From: an uncultured Bacteroidales bacterium
Lineage (GTDB): Bacteria > Bacteroidota > Bacteroidia > Bacteroidales > WCHB1-69
Direction of reading: 5' to 3'
Length of the DNA: 64,000 nucleotides
Assembly (NCBI GenBank): GCA_900315245.1
Contig: OMYJ01000010.1
Location: forward strand, 34,110-98,109
Part shown: positions 45,229-55,200 of the stretch, one piece after another
Position numbering within the stretch: position 1 is the first letter of the stretch
Layout of the letters: every line of letters starts with the position of its first letter
Position numbers and translations under genes: made by a program
Notes under the pieces: generated by a model
Told to the model about the DNA's origin: nothing
The model's database searches: none
What the model saw: the letters and a program-made list of their open reading frames with translations, nothing else

Positions 45229-45873
45229 TTACTTCACGATATAATCGACATAGATTCCAGGAGTGTGGATCTGTTCCATCGGGATGGAGCCGGTGGGAAC
45301 TAACTCCTTGGTTTCCAGAATCACCAGGTCGGCAGCAGCGGCCATCATGGGGTTGAAGTTTTGGGTTGTGCCTTTGTAGATGGCATTGCCCATCTCGTCG
45401 CAGATGCTGGCGCCGATGATGGCGACATCGGCGTGGAGAGGCAGTTCAAGAAGGTATTCCTTGCCATCGACTTCAATTTTGCGTTTGCCGTTCTCCACCA
45501 CGGTGCCGAGACCGGTCTGGGTGAGGACACCGCCGAGACCTGCGCCGCCGCAACGGATACGTTCAGCGAGGGTGCCTTGCGGACAAAATTCGATTTCGAG
45601 GGTCTTATCGTTCAGCTGTTGGATAGTGTCCGCGTTGGTGCCGATATGGGAGGCGTAGAGCTTCTTCACCTGCTTGTTGGAAATCAGCATACCGATGGCT
45701 TTGTTCGGGTAAGCCGTATCGTTGCAGATCAAGGTTAAGTTCTTAACACCTTTGTTAGCAATGGCTTCCACCATTTTCACACCTGTGCCGGCGCCCAAGA
45801 AACCGCCGATCATCAGAGTCATTCCGTCTTTCACATGCGCAACCGCGTCTTCAATAGAAATTAATTTGCTCAT
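45229..45873 (-). CDS. Acetoacetate/butyrate-type CoA-transferase, alpha subunit
   Basis: 214 residues of the 3-oxoacid CoA-transferase subunit A family (AtoD/ScoA). Markers: opening ISIEDAVAHVKDGMTLMIGG, GFLGAGT, CPQGTLAERIRCGGAGLGG and the end PGIYVDYIVK. The enzyme moves CoA between acetate or butyrate and acetoacetate, a step that ends lysine or butyrate fermentation. The catalytic Glu is on the beta subunit; that gene is expected just downstream but is absent, and the following gene is a secreted protein. It must work with a beta subunit encoded elsewhere, or be a relic. It has its own promoter. Confidence 0.9.
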   Translation of the reverse strand: MSKLISIEDAVAHVKDGMTLMIGGFLGAGTGVKMVEAIANKGVKNLTLICNDTAYPNKAIGMLISNKQVKKLYASHIGTNADTIQQLNDKTLEIEFCPQGTLAERIRCGGAGLGGVLTQTGLGTVVENGKRKIEVDGKEYLLELPLHADVAIIGASICDEMGNAIYKGTTQNFNPMMAAAADLVILETKELVPTGSIPMEQIHTPGIYVDYIVK

Positions 45874-45914
45874 AATGCTTTATATTTAAATTGTATATAC
45901 AAATATTGGGATTG

Positions 45915-45922
45915 CAAAAATA
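45915..45922 (-). promoter_or_regulatory. -7 element for CoA-transferase gene
   Basis: TATTTTTG on the minus strand, 41 bases before the ATG. Confidence 0.65.
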
Positions 45923-45936
45923 CATTTTTTTTATTA

Positions 45937-45971
45937 CGATTTGCGATTTGCAGTTTACGATTTGCGGTTTA
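45937..45971 (+). repeat. Heptamer tandem repeat CGATTTG
   Basis: Five heptamers (CGATTTG twice, CAGTTTA, CGATTTG, CGGTTTA). The inverted form of the unit is the CGCAAAT/CGTAAAC array at 17822-17862. The 30-bp palindrome follows 3 bases later. Confidence 0.9.
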
Positions 45972-45974
45972 TCT

Positions 45975-46004
45975 TGTAGGGGCGAATAATTATTCGCCCC
46001 TACA
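45975..46004. repeat. Perfect 30-bp palindrome
   Basis: 15-base arms TGTAGGGGCGAATAA and its exact complement, with no spacer. It lies between two divergent promoters (CoA-transferase and nadB). Its outer TGTAG resembles the GTAGAGACG arm of the palindrome at 17781, so the two may be related dispersed elements. Confidence 0.9.
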
Positions 46005-46014
46005 AAAAAAAATG

Positions 46015-46022
46015 TACCTTTG
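46015..46022 (+). promoter_or_regulatory. -7 element for nadB
   Basis: TACCTTTG, 27 bases before the ATG. The -33 region must fall within the 30-bp palindrome. Confidence 0.65.
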
Positions 46023-46049
46023 CAGCCTCAAATGTAATTAAGCGAGATT

Positions 46050-47624
46050 ATGCGTAAAGAAGTAGATTTTTTGGTGATTGGTTCGGGTATTGCCGGACTT
46101 TGTTTCGCACTGAAGGCCGCCAATTTCGGCAAAGTCTGCATGGTTACAAAGGCGAAGATGGACGACGGTTCCACACGCTATGCGCAGGGAGGCATCGCCT
46201 CCGTCATCTACAAGCCGGACACTTACGAGAAGCATATTGAGGACACGATGGTGGCCGGCGACGAGCTTTCCGACCGTCACATCGTGGAGCTGACCATCCG
46301 CGAGGCCACCGAGCGAGTGATGGAGTTGGTGCAGTGGGGTGTGGATTTCGACAAAAACAAGGACGGCAGCTTCGCTCTTGGAAAAGAGGGAGGTCACTCC
46401 ATGAACCGCATTCTGCACCATAAGGATATCACCGGCTACGAGATTGAGCAGAAGCTGATTTTGGCTGCGCGGAAGAATCCGAACATCGAGATTTACGAAG
46501 ACCGTCTGGCGGTGGAAATCATCACCCAGCACCATCTCGGTGTGGAGGTGAACCGCCGCACTCCCGACATCACCTGCTACGGCGCATACGTCTATAACCC
46601 CGAGTCCAAGAAGATACACACCATCCTCGCCAAAGTGACGATGATGGCCACCGGCGGGCTTGGAATGGTGTATGAGCACACCACCAACCCTTTGGTGGCC
46701 ACCGGCGATGGTGTGGCAATGGTCTATCGTGCCAAGGGTGTGGTGCGTGGCATGGAGTTCATCCAATTCCACCCGACGTCCTTGTATAACCCTAAAGAGT
46801 CGCCTTCGTTCCTGATTACCGAGGCCATGCGCGGTGCCGGCGCCATTCTGCGCGATGCCAACGGGGTGGCTTTCATGGAGAAGTACGACGCACGCGGCTC
46901 TCTCGCGCCTCGCGACATCGTGGCCCGCGCCATCGACTCCGAGATGAAACAGCAGGGTGTCGATCATGTTTTCCTCGACACATCGCCCATTTCCCACAAG
47001 GAGATTTTCGAACATTTCCCCAATATTTACGCCAAATGCTTGAGCATCGGCATTGACATCACCAAGGAGATGATTCCGGTGGTGCCTGTGGAACACTATT
47101 CCTGTGGCGGCATCCAGACCGACGAGTGGGGCGCGACCTCCATACGGAATCTTTATGCGTCCGGTGAGTGCGCTTCTACCGGACTTCACGGGGCTAACCG
47201 TCTGGCATCTAATTCGTTGTTGGAAGCGTTGGTCTTTTCTCATCGCGCCTGTATCCGCGCTGTGGAAAACCTGCCGAACATCCAGATCTGCCACGAGGTT
47301 CCCGACTGGAACAGCGAAGGAACCGTCCTCAACGAGGAGATGGTCCTCATCACGCAGGAACGCAAGGAGTTGCAGACCATCATGAGCAGTTATGTCGGCA
47401 TCGTGCGTTCCGACCTGCGTCTGCAGCGTGCCTTCGACCGTCTTGAAATTCTCTACCGCGAGACCGAAGACCTCTATAAGAAGTCCATCCTCAATCCCGA
47501 AATCTGCGAGTTGCGTAACCTTATTAATATAGGCTATCTCATCGTGCGCCACGCCATGGCCCGCAAGGAAAGCCGCGGCTTGCACTACTCTCTTGACTAT
47601 CCCCCTCATTCAATTAAGAATTAA
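46050..47624 (+). CDS. nadB: L-aspartate oxidase
   Basis: 524-residue FAD enzyme that oxidises L-aspartate to iminoaspartate, the first step of de novo NAD synthesis. Markers: FLVIGSGIAGLCFALKAA, GGIASVIYKPDT, LGKEGGHSMNRILHHKD, EFIQFHPTSLY, and the C-terminal GLHGANRLASNSLLEALVFS that binds FAD. In anaerobes the electron acceptor is probably fumarate. nadA and nadC are not in the window. Own promoter; the stop runs straight into a heptamer array. Confidence 0.95.
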   Translation: MRKEVDFLVIGSGIAGLCFALKAANFGKVCMVTKAKMDDGSTRYAQGGIASVIYKPDTYEKHIEDTMVAGDELSDRHIVELTIREATERVMELVQWGVDFDKNKDGSFALGKEGGHSMNRILHHKDITGYEIEQKLILAARKNPNIEIYEDRLAVEIITQHHLGVEVNRRTPDITCYGAYVYNPESKKIHTILAKVTMMATGGLGMVYEHTTNPLVATGDGVAMVYRAKGVVRGMEFIQFHPTSLYNPKESPSFLITEAMRGAGAILRDANGVAFMEKYDARGSLAPRDIVARAIDSEMKQQGVDHVFLDTSPISHKEIFEHFPNIYAKCLSIGIDITKEMIPVVPVEHYSCGGIQTDEWGATSIRNLYASGECASTGLHGANRLASNSLLEALVFSHRACIRAVENLPNIQICHEVPDWNSEGTVLNEEMVLITQERKELQTIMSSYVGIVRSDLRLQRAFDRLEILYRETEDLYKKSILNPEICELRNLINIGYLIVRHAMARKESRGLHYSLDYPPHSIKN

Positions 47625-47630
47625 CAATAA

Positions 47631-47718
47631 CCAATAACCAATAACCAATAACCAATCACTAATCACTAATCACTATTCCCCAGCATCAATAACCTATAAC
47701 CCATAACCCATAACCATT
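47631..47718 (+). repeat. Three successive heptamer arrays CCAATAA, CTAATCA, ACCCATA
   Basis: Three CCAATAA plus CCAATCA (47631-47658), then two CTAATCA plus a partial copy (47659-47677), then ACCTATA, ACCCATA, ACCCATA, ACCATTT (47692-47718). The whole gap between nadB and the metallopeptidase gene is filled. Confidence 0.92.
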
Positions 47719-47722
47719 TATT

Positions 47723-48580
47723 ATGAATCTAGAAGGAAGAAGAACAAGTTCAAATGTAGAAGACCGCCGGAGAGTGTCTGGCGGCACAATCGCCGGTGTC
47801 GGCGTGGGCGGTACAATAATTGTGGTGTTGCTTTCTCTGTTTTTGGGACGCAACCCGCAGGATGTATTGCAACAGATTGGGTCGCAGAATGTGACCACCA
47901 CCGAAAACCAGCGCGAGTTCACCCAAGAGGAGCAGGAACTGGCGGAGTTCGCCAGCAAAATCCTGGCCAGCACCGAGGATGTGTGGACGGAGGTGTTTAA
48001 GAAGATGGGCAAGACTTACCGCGCTCCGAAGATGGTGCTCTACACCGATGCTGTGCAGTCAGGTTGTGGCAACGCCACCTCTGCAGTGGGGCCGTTCTAC
48101 TGTTCTGCGGACGAATGCCTGTATATCGACCTCAGTTTCTTCAGTACAATGAAGAAGCAGTTGGGGGCCGACGGTGACTTTGCATACGCATACGTGATTG
48201 CGCACGAGGTGGGCCACCATGTGCAGCATCTCTTGGGAACGTTGGATCAAGCGCATGCTCAGATGAACCGTATGAATAAAACGGATGCCAACAAGGTGAG
48301 TGTCCGTATTGAGTTGCAGGCTGACTTCTATGCTGGTGTTTGGGGCTATTACGAGAATAAGACGTTCAAGTCGTTAGATGACGGCGATTTGCGCGAAGCT
48401 ATCGAGTGCGCGGCGGTCATCGGCGATGACTATCTCCAGAAGAAAGCCACGGGCGGCTTTAATCCCGAGTCGTTCACGCACGGTTCCAGTGACCAGCGTA
48501 TGAAATGGCTCAAGCTCGGTCTTACAACCGGAGACATGAGTCGCGGAAACACATTCTCTTTGTCAGACAGAGAATTGTAG
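47723..48580 (+). CDS. YpfJ-like neutral zinc metallopeptidase
   Basis: 285 residues of the putative neutral zinc metallopeptidase family (YpfJ type). Family-typical start NLEGRRTSSNVEDRR, one membrane segment (about residues 28-50), and a periplasmic domain with the zinc motif VIAHEVGHHVQ (His161, Glu162, His165). Then ELQADFYAGVWGYYE supplies the third ligand. Its substrate is not known. It follows nadB after the triple heptamer array without a recognisable promoter, so it may be cotranscribed. A strong terminator follows. Confidence 0.92.
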   Translation: MNLEGRRTSSNVEDRRRVSGGTIAGVGVGGTIIVVLLSLFLGRNPQDVLQQIGSQNVTTTENQREFTQEEQELAEFASKILASTEDVWTEVFKKMGKTYRAPKMVLYTDAVQSGCGNATSAVGPFYCSADECLYIDLSFFSTMKKQLGADGDFAYAYVIAHEVGHHVQHLLGTLDQAHAQMNRMNKTDANKVSVRIELQADFYAGVWGYYENKTFKSLDDGDLREAIECAAVIGDDYLQKKATGGFNPESFTHGSSDQRMKWLKLGLTTGDMSRGNTFSLSDREL

Positions 48581-48617
48581 TTGGCTGTTGGTTATTAACT
48601 TGTAATGATTTTGAAAA

Positions 48618-48645
48618 AAAACGCAGGGATCCTCTGCGTTTTTTT
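48618..48645 (+). terminator. Intrinsic terminator after metallopeptidase gene
   Basis: 9-bp stem AAAACGCAG/CTGCGTTTT with a 7-base loop and T-run. Confidence 0.92.
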
Positions 48646-48944
48646 GTTTCTGTTCACTGATTTCAAGTCTCTATGTTTATAGTTCTTGTTTCTCGTTCGG
48701 CGAATAAAGACTTGTTTTAAGAATAATATTCGTTTGAATTACAGATTTGTAAAAATGTTAATTTTTGTTAATACTATTATCGGATCTGTTTAGTCCAAAA
48801 TTCCTTCTTTGCGCTTTTGTAAAAACTTACACTTGTTTTAGAGTCGGTGTAGTTTGTTTTGAGGCATCAAAGTTGATATGTGTTTTTACTAAAATTTAAC
48901 CATTTCAATTTCAGAGAGAAAAACGTTATTTTTTTAACAAATGG
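48646..48944. other. AT-rich intergenic region
   Basis: About 300 bases with no coding signal, no tRNA and no tandem repeat seen. Together with the flanking terminator and promoter it makes the longest non-coding stretch in the window (48581-49030). Confidence 0.6.
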
Positions 48945-48976
48945 TTGTTCGTATTACGAAAAAAATGTTATTTTTG
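48945..48976 (+). promoter_or_regulatory. Promoter upstream of Cys-rich ORF and giant gene
   Basis: TTG at 48945-48947 and TATTTTTG at 48969-48976 (21-base spacing). It is the only recognisable promoter before the giant gene; none lies between the terminator at 49157 and the giant-gene ATG. Confidence 0.6.
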
Positions 48977-49030
48977 CAGGCAATTTTTGTGTATTTTTCA
49001 TTGTTGTGTAAATTTAAAAAATTGTTTAAT

Positions 49031-49177
49031 ATGTGTTGCGGTAATGACTCTTGCGATTGTTGTAGGATGGATGCGGTTTTGACTGCACCCTGCAAGTGTA
49101 CGGTGAATGGTCATATCCTGCATATTATCAAGTGTTTATGCAATAAAAGTGAGATAAACAACGAAAGAATTGTATGA
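49031..49177 (+). CDS. 48-residue Cys-rich small protein or leader peptide
   Basis: 48 codons with nine Cys: MCCGNDSCDCCRMD begins it, then PCKC and IKCLCNK. The CxC and CC spacing is like that of metal-binding metallothionein-type peptides, but no family is recognised. It lies downstream of a good promoter and its stop codon (49175-49177) falls in the loop of a strong terminator. It may be a real small gene, or a leader peptide whose translation controls read-through into the giant surface-protein gene. A longer frame from 48941 starts upstream of the promoter and is not preferred. Not proven to be expressed. Confidence 0.45.
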   Translation: MCCGNDSCDCCRMDAVLTAPCKCTVNGHILHIIKCLCNKSEINNERIV

Positions 49178-49203
49178 GTGGATTCTCTCGTTGTTTTTTT
49201 TTG
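49157..49203 (+). terminator. Intrinsic terminator between Cys-rich ORF and giant gene
   Basis: Outer stem AACAACGA/TCGTTGTT (8 bp), one mismatch, inner stem AGAAT/ATTCT, 11-base loop containing the stop of the Cys-rich ORF, then nine T. It ends 27 bases before the giant-gene ATG. Confidence 0.85.
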
Positions 49204-49229
49204 TTTTTGTAAAAATAAATAGTCAAAAT

Positions 49230-52200
49230 ATGAAGAAAGTTTACCTGTTATTGGTTTTAGTGTTAATGTCAATTTGCGCGTTGGCGCAGCATATTGCGCC
49301 GTGTGACTTCCATATCCGTACGGAGGTGACTGCGGCAACATGTTACAACAACGGTAAGGTGCTGGTGATCCCGGTGGACGGAGAGGGCAATGAGCTGACT
49401 ATCCTACCTGATAGTCTGTTTGACGAGAATAACCCCGGTCATGGCTTATCCGGCATCAAATACTGTTACAAGAACCTCTATTCTCCCACGGATACGGCGG
49501 AGCAGTGCCAGTATGACCCCTTACTGGTGTTGGACACAGGTACCTATGTCATCCATGCGGAGGTGCTCTGTTTCGACCCCACAGAGATGGGTGACGACCG
49601 TTACACCTTGTTGAGTGACACGGACACGGTGGTTGTCACCACCACGTACGTGAAGCCGAAGGTGAATGTGATTGCACAGGACGCACAAACAGCCACTGGC
49701 TTCGGTACTGTGCCTACGCTATGGTGTGAGAACACGGGACGGGTGCAGTTGCATATTTACGACGGCGCTTTCCCTTACATGATTCGTATCGCAGATGCGG
49801 ACACAGTCCCTTTTGACACTATTTATTTCCCTACAAATCAATACACGGGGACAAATTATAACAGGTTTGACTTCAACGAATACTACTCAATAGATTCCCT
49901 CGCTTCAGGAAAGTACTTCTTCTTTGTGGAAGACGGGTGCGACTACCACCTGCCACGTGTATGGCAGCAAGTTCGGGAGGTGCAGCCGCCCAAGATCACC
50001 AGTGTCAGTTGGAATGCGTGGTCTGGAAGTTATGCTGACTCCAATGTCATTCGAACCACTATTACGGTGAACCTCCCCAATGCTAACTACAACAAGCCGG
50101 AATACGTGCAGTTCCGTTTCATCCATGAGAATATCAACGGCATCACGGACACCACTCCGTGGCAGTATGTGCCTGGTTTACAAGGAATGTCCACCGGCAA
50201 CAACACGTTCACATGGAGGGATACGATACATAATGCAAACGGCTATTGTGACATCTACGGGAAGAAAATCACTTTCCAAGCGCGTATGACCGCTTGTGGC
50301 GACACTATCAATCTGACTAAATGGCATCAGTGGGACAAACCAACGGAGTTTCAGACAGGAAGGGTTTGGGTACCGGACTACACCTGGCCGTATGCGGCGG
50401 TGTATGACTCTTGCGGTTACTGGGGTGGTTATGACACCTCGTACGGACACTGGGAACCGGTTATCTGGTTTTATAATTATAATGAATATCATTACCGGTC
50501 AACGGATGCGACTACCAGTACAACGGGTAATAAATACCAGGTGACGTATCCCATATATTGGGTCTATACTGATGCAGATGGTGACACGCTAAAGATTGAC
50601 ACAGTGCGGAATATTACCCAGCCGGGTAACGTAGGTGCTACAGACTCATGGACCTCGTATTCTTCCCCGCATTCTACGCATCCGGCGTCCCGTCTGCGAG
50701 CGGAAGACATATATCCGAAATATGGTGACTTTTTGGATACCACGTTGGTGATTCCTATCACGCGGACCATGTACAATGCGCAGGGTTGCCCGATTTACAC
50801 ACGCACCGACAATATCACATTCAAGAAAGAGTGGAAATATACCACAGCAGGGCGATATACTCAGAATTGGGCTGCATCTTATAATCAGACTAGTCGTGAT
50901 TATTGTTGCGAATATGAACGGTCTGTTTATGTGTATGGCAACAATCTTTATAATATATATATGGATAGTACGGTGGTGGAGCTGTATGAAAGTCCAATGG
51001 GGAATAAATATAACTACCGGGCCGTCTATCACCTGGATACACATAGTTGGACGTATGAGAAGGAAAGTATTTCCAACTTGGCGCGTATTGTCCCGAATGG
51101 ATACAGTAGTATATATATGTATGATTATTGTCTTCCTTCTGGCGTTTACAAGTTCAGAATCATAACTAAATGTGATACATTTTATACCTCGACGACCCCA
51201 GGCTTCAATGACACTTATTCATGGACTTATGATGAGCCTGAGTATGACTTGCGGACTGAGTGTACAGATATGATTATTAAGCCGAAGAATGCCTATTTCT
51301 ATTCTAGAAGATACAATAATTATAAAAATTACACACATGCCGATGGAAGTGGTACTTACTATGATGTGTGGGACACCACGGTACGGGTCACTCCGAGATT
51401 CCGAATCCTCAAGAATCTGAAAGTGTATCCTGGTAGCACCACCACCTATAGTACGGCATATCATAATTTGGGGGACTCTCTCGTGGTGACAGGTCGTGGC
51501 AGATTTGTGATAGAGATGTCTGTCAGTGGTAGTTGGGATAGTTATTGTAAACCGCCTGTTTTCTATGACACGGTGGAATTTAATGGTGGCACGGTGGATT
51601 TCAGGTATTCCCTCAGCTGGGTGTGCGATGAGAATGCGGATACGGGCTTTGTGCGCGTGAAAGCTGACGAGGGTACCCCTCCCTACAACTACACGCTCTA
51701 TTCTGGTCCGGACAAGACAGGTACGATTTTGGGACAGAACCAGACTGGTGTTTTCGACCGTGTTCCCGTTCATGCGGGACAGGTGGTGTCGTGCTATGTG
51801 GAAGATCAGTGTTTGTCATCGTTCTATATTAATATCACGGTGTTTGATATGGAACACGTCAAGAAGGCGTGGTTTTTGGGTGAGCTTCAGTTGACCGATG
51901 CCTGCGAAGGCAGCTATGTGGATCTTTTCGCTCTCGGATTGGATGAGAGTGTGTCTTACCACTGGACTGGGCCTGGCGGATTTGAAGAATTCACAAAAAA
52001 TACCCGCATCTTCCTTCCGCGCAGTGCGGACACGGGATATTACAAAGTGGAAATCTTGAATACAGGATGTCGTAGCACCGTTGCTTCCGATAGTGTGCAG
52101 GTGAACGTGATCCCATCCCCGAGGGTGACGATTCTCAGGGATACCACAGTATGTCCCGGTGAGGAGGTACAAGTTTGGTATCTCACAGAAGGCGAAGGTG

Positions 52201-55200
52201 ACGTGCATTACACGATTGCTTACGAGGAGAACTCTGCGATTACAGAATCCCAGCATACCAACGATGACTCTTTGACATTCGTTGCCATGGCGCAACGTAC
52301 CTTCTGGGTGAAGGAGGTGGAAGACGACCGATGTCATTATACTATTCCGGAAGACACGGTGGTGATCAACATTACATCGCATGTGGCCACGGCCTGCGAT
52401 GTCATCACCGAATCGGATCCGATTTGCCGTACAGAGGACGGTGTGGCGTATGCTTCCTCAGGTATCGGCGTTCCGTATTATCTGAAATGGTATCGCGATT
52501 ATGAACAGACTGAATTGTTGCGCATTGATACGATAAATGATCCTTCGGTCAGATCCTCCTACAATTTCACAGGCTTGGTTCAAGACACGTCCATTTATGT
52601 CACCGCTTATAATGCCGACTATTGCGAGACAAGATACGGCTCGGTGGTGAACTGGTTGAACATGTCAGAAGGCACTTCTTCACTTTTGTGTGCGCAAAGC
52701 ATTCGTTTCTATGATGATGGCGGTCTGAATTCCAATTATTCTCCCTACATGGATGCCAAGCGGGTGTTCATCACGGAGGACGGTCAGCCGATCACTATCT
52801 CTTTCGAAATGTTGAATCTGCAACCCACCTACGACCACTTGTATATTTTCAATGGTAACACGACCAACATGGACTCTTTGATTGCCCATTATTCGGGCAA
52901 CTACTCGAGCAATCTTCCTGCTCCAATCGTGTCCAGTCACGACACGTTGACGGTTTGGTTCCTTTCCAACGGTAAGACCGAAGCTGCCGGTTGGGTGGCC
53001 ACGGTGAGTAACAACCCGCGCCCTGCGGCGGCATCTATCCATGTTTTCGACACAGTGGTCAGCACTATTGCGGATGCTTCGGTGCATATCCGTTATGACG
53101 GCAATGCGGAGGTCACGGCCACGGTCACTGGCGGTAGGGGAGAGCAATACCAATATCTTTGGCAGAAATCCACCGACAACGGTGCCACTTGGGTGGATGT
53201 GGAAACCCAAGTGCTGGCTTCGGATACGTCGGTGCTGGTTCTGGAGCACAATACGCAGCCCACGTTGGTTCGTGTGACGGTAACGGATGCCTCTACGGAC
53301 GCTTGTATGGGCACTTCCACCGCGCAGGTGGCACTTCCTGTGGCGCATATCAAGTTGGCCTTGGAGGTGAGCGTTCCCGATGTGCCGCACTGCTCGCAGG
53401 ACTATCCTGTCACGGTGACCGTCCGTAACTATGGTCAAGGCACGGCTGACAGCGTGTGGGCCAAAGTGAAACTGCCTGCTAACGTGGATTTCGTTAACCA
53501 AGCCGATTCCATGCTCTTCCTTGGCGACATGCCCGGCGGCATGGTGATTGACACGGTGATCAATGTACGTAGCTATATTATACAGAATGTACCCAGCGCC
53601 CATCCGGTGAAGGCGCAGATCTGGTATTGTGTGGAAGCCGACTCCGTGCCTTCGGTCACTTATGGCGACTGGGATTGGAATCGCACGGAGCTCCAGTTGG
53701 ATGAGGATGTTGATACCATGCATGTTATGCCGTTCTTCACATTGGATGACTACACCATTGTCGGTTACGATGACACAGTCTGCTATTTGGGTACGGCAAT
53801 TCTTCAGGCCTCTTCTGACCTTGAGGGAACGCAGTATATCCGCTGGTTCGGTGACAGAGCCTTGCGCAACCAGCTAAAGATAGACACATTGGTTGCTGGA
53901 CAGTTCTCCGAGTATGAATTGGATAGTTTGAGAACGGTTACCACGTTGTATGTGACGATTGAAAGTGAGGATTTGTGCCCGGCAGTACTTGCAGGTGCCG
54001 TAGATGCGAAACTCAATGCGGCGGAGACTCAAAATGTGTCCATGAAAAATGGTCAAACCTATTTGGGCCTTTCTGACAAAGTACGTTTCTATGATACGGG
54101 CGGGCCAAGTAGTAGCTATAGCAATAATGAAGACTATACGCACACCTTTATCACTGGTGCTGGTGAAGTGGCGTTGCGCTTGAACTCCATTAATATAGGT
54201 AATGCAGGAGATGTTTTTACCATTTATGATGGTGAGACGGCTACAGGAATCCCGCTTGCGCAAATCACTTCTTCAGTCAATAGCGCTATGATCTACACTA
54301 GTAGCACGGGAGCGTTGACCGTACGTTGGCACTCAGACGGTTCCAGCGTGGGGTCGGGTTGGAATGCCGATGTGGTGAACACGGTCAATTACGCCTCTTC
54401 CCAAGCTACGGCTTATCTGTATGAACCGCTTGCGGTCACCGAAATAACGGCTAACGATGACTATGTCTGTTATGGTGACAGTGCCACGGTGACAGCCTCC
54501 ACAGGCATCGCCGCTCCGCAGTATTTCACGTGGTATGATGCGAATTTCAACATGTTGAAGCAGGATACCAGCAATAATGGTACCTCTAATCTCACAGTCT
54601 ATAACCAGACCCGCCAGAACACCTTCTATGTGGCCGTCGGCAACGATTCGAACTGTGTGGCCACGGTGCCGCAAAAGATTCATTCGGTTGATCCTTTTGT
54701 TTTCAATTCAACTATTCCGGTAACGATGAATCCGAATGCACCAAGAGTGTTGATGTCAAGTGCTGTTAATGGGCAGACAACGTTTATTTCTAATGGTCAG
54801 ACGGTCAATTTTTACGATGAAGGCGGTCCGACAAGCAATTATTCGACTCATGGCGCCAATTGGTATCATACCTTTACAGCATCGGGAGGTGGGAGCGTAA
54901 TATTAACATTTACCTCATTCAAAACAGAACAATGTTGCGATTACATCAGAATATATGATGGGACATCAACTGCGAGTCCGCTCATTTATGATGGTTATAG
55001 CAATACATCCCTATATAATGGAGACCTTACCAGTAAGATGCCATTACGTATCACTTCATCGGGAAGTAGTTTGTATGTGTATTGGCGCACAGATGGCAGT
55101 GTGACGAATAGTGGATGGGAAGCTGTGGTAAGTGTCGAAGGTAGTGGTGATGGTATAGAAAAGGAATATGCGATTTTGCTTAATGAAGAGACGAACGATC

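Noticed and set aside
46038..47609. 523-codon open frame on the minus strand
   Set aside because: Antisense of nadB. The plus-strand product has all L-aspartate oxidase motifs; the minus frame has none.
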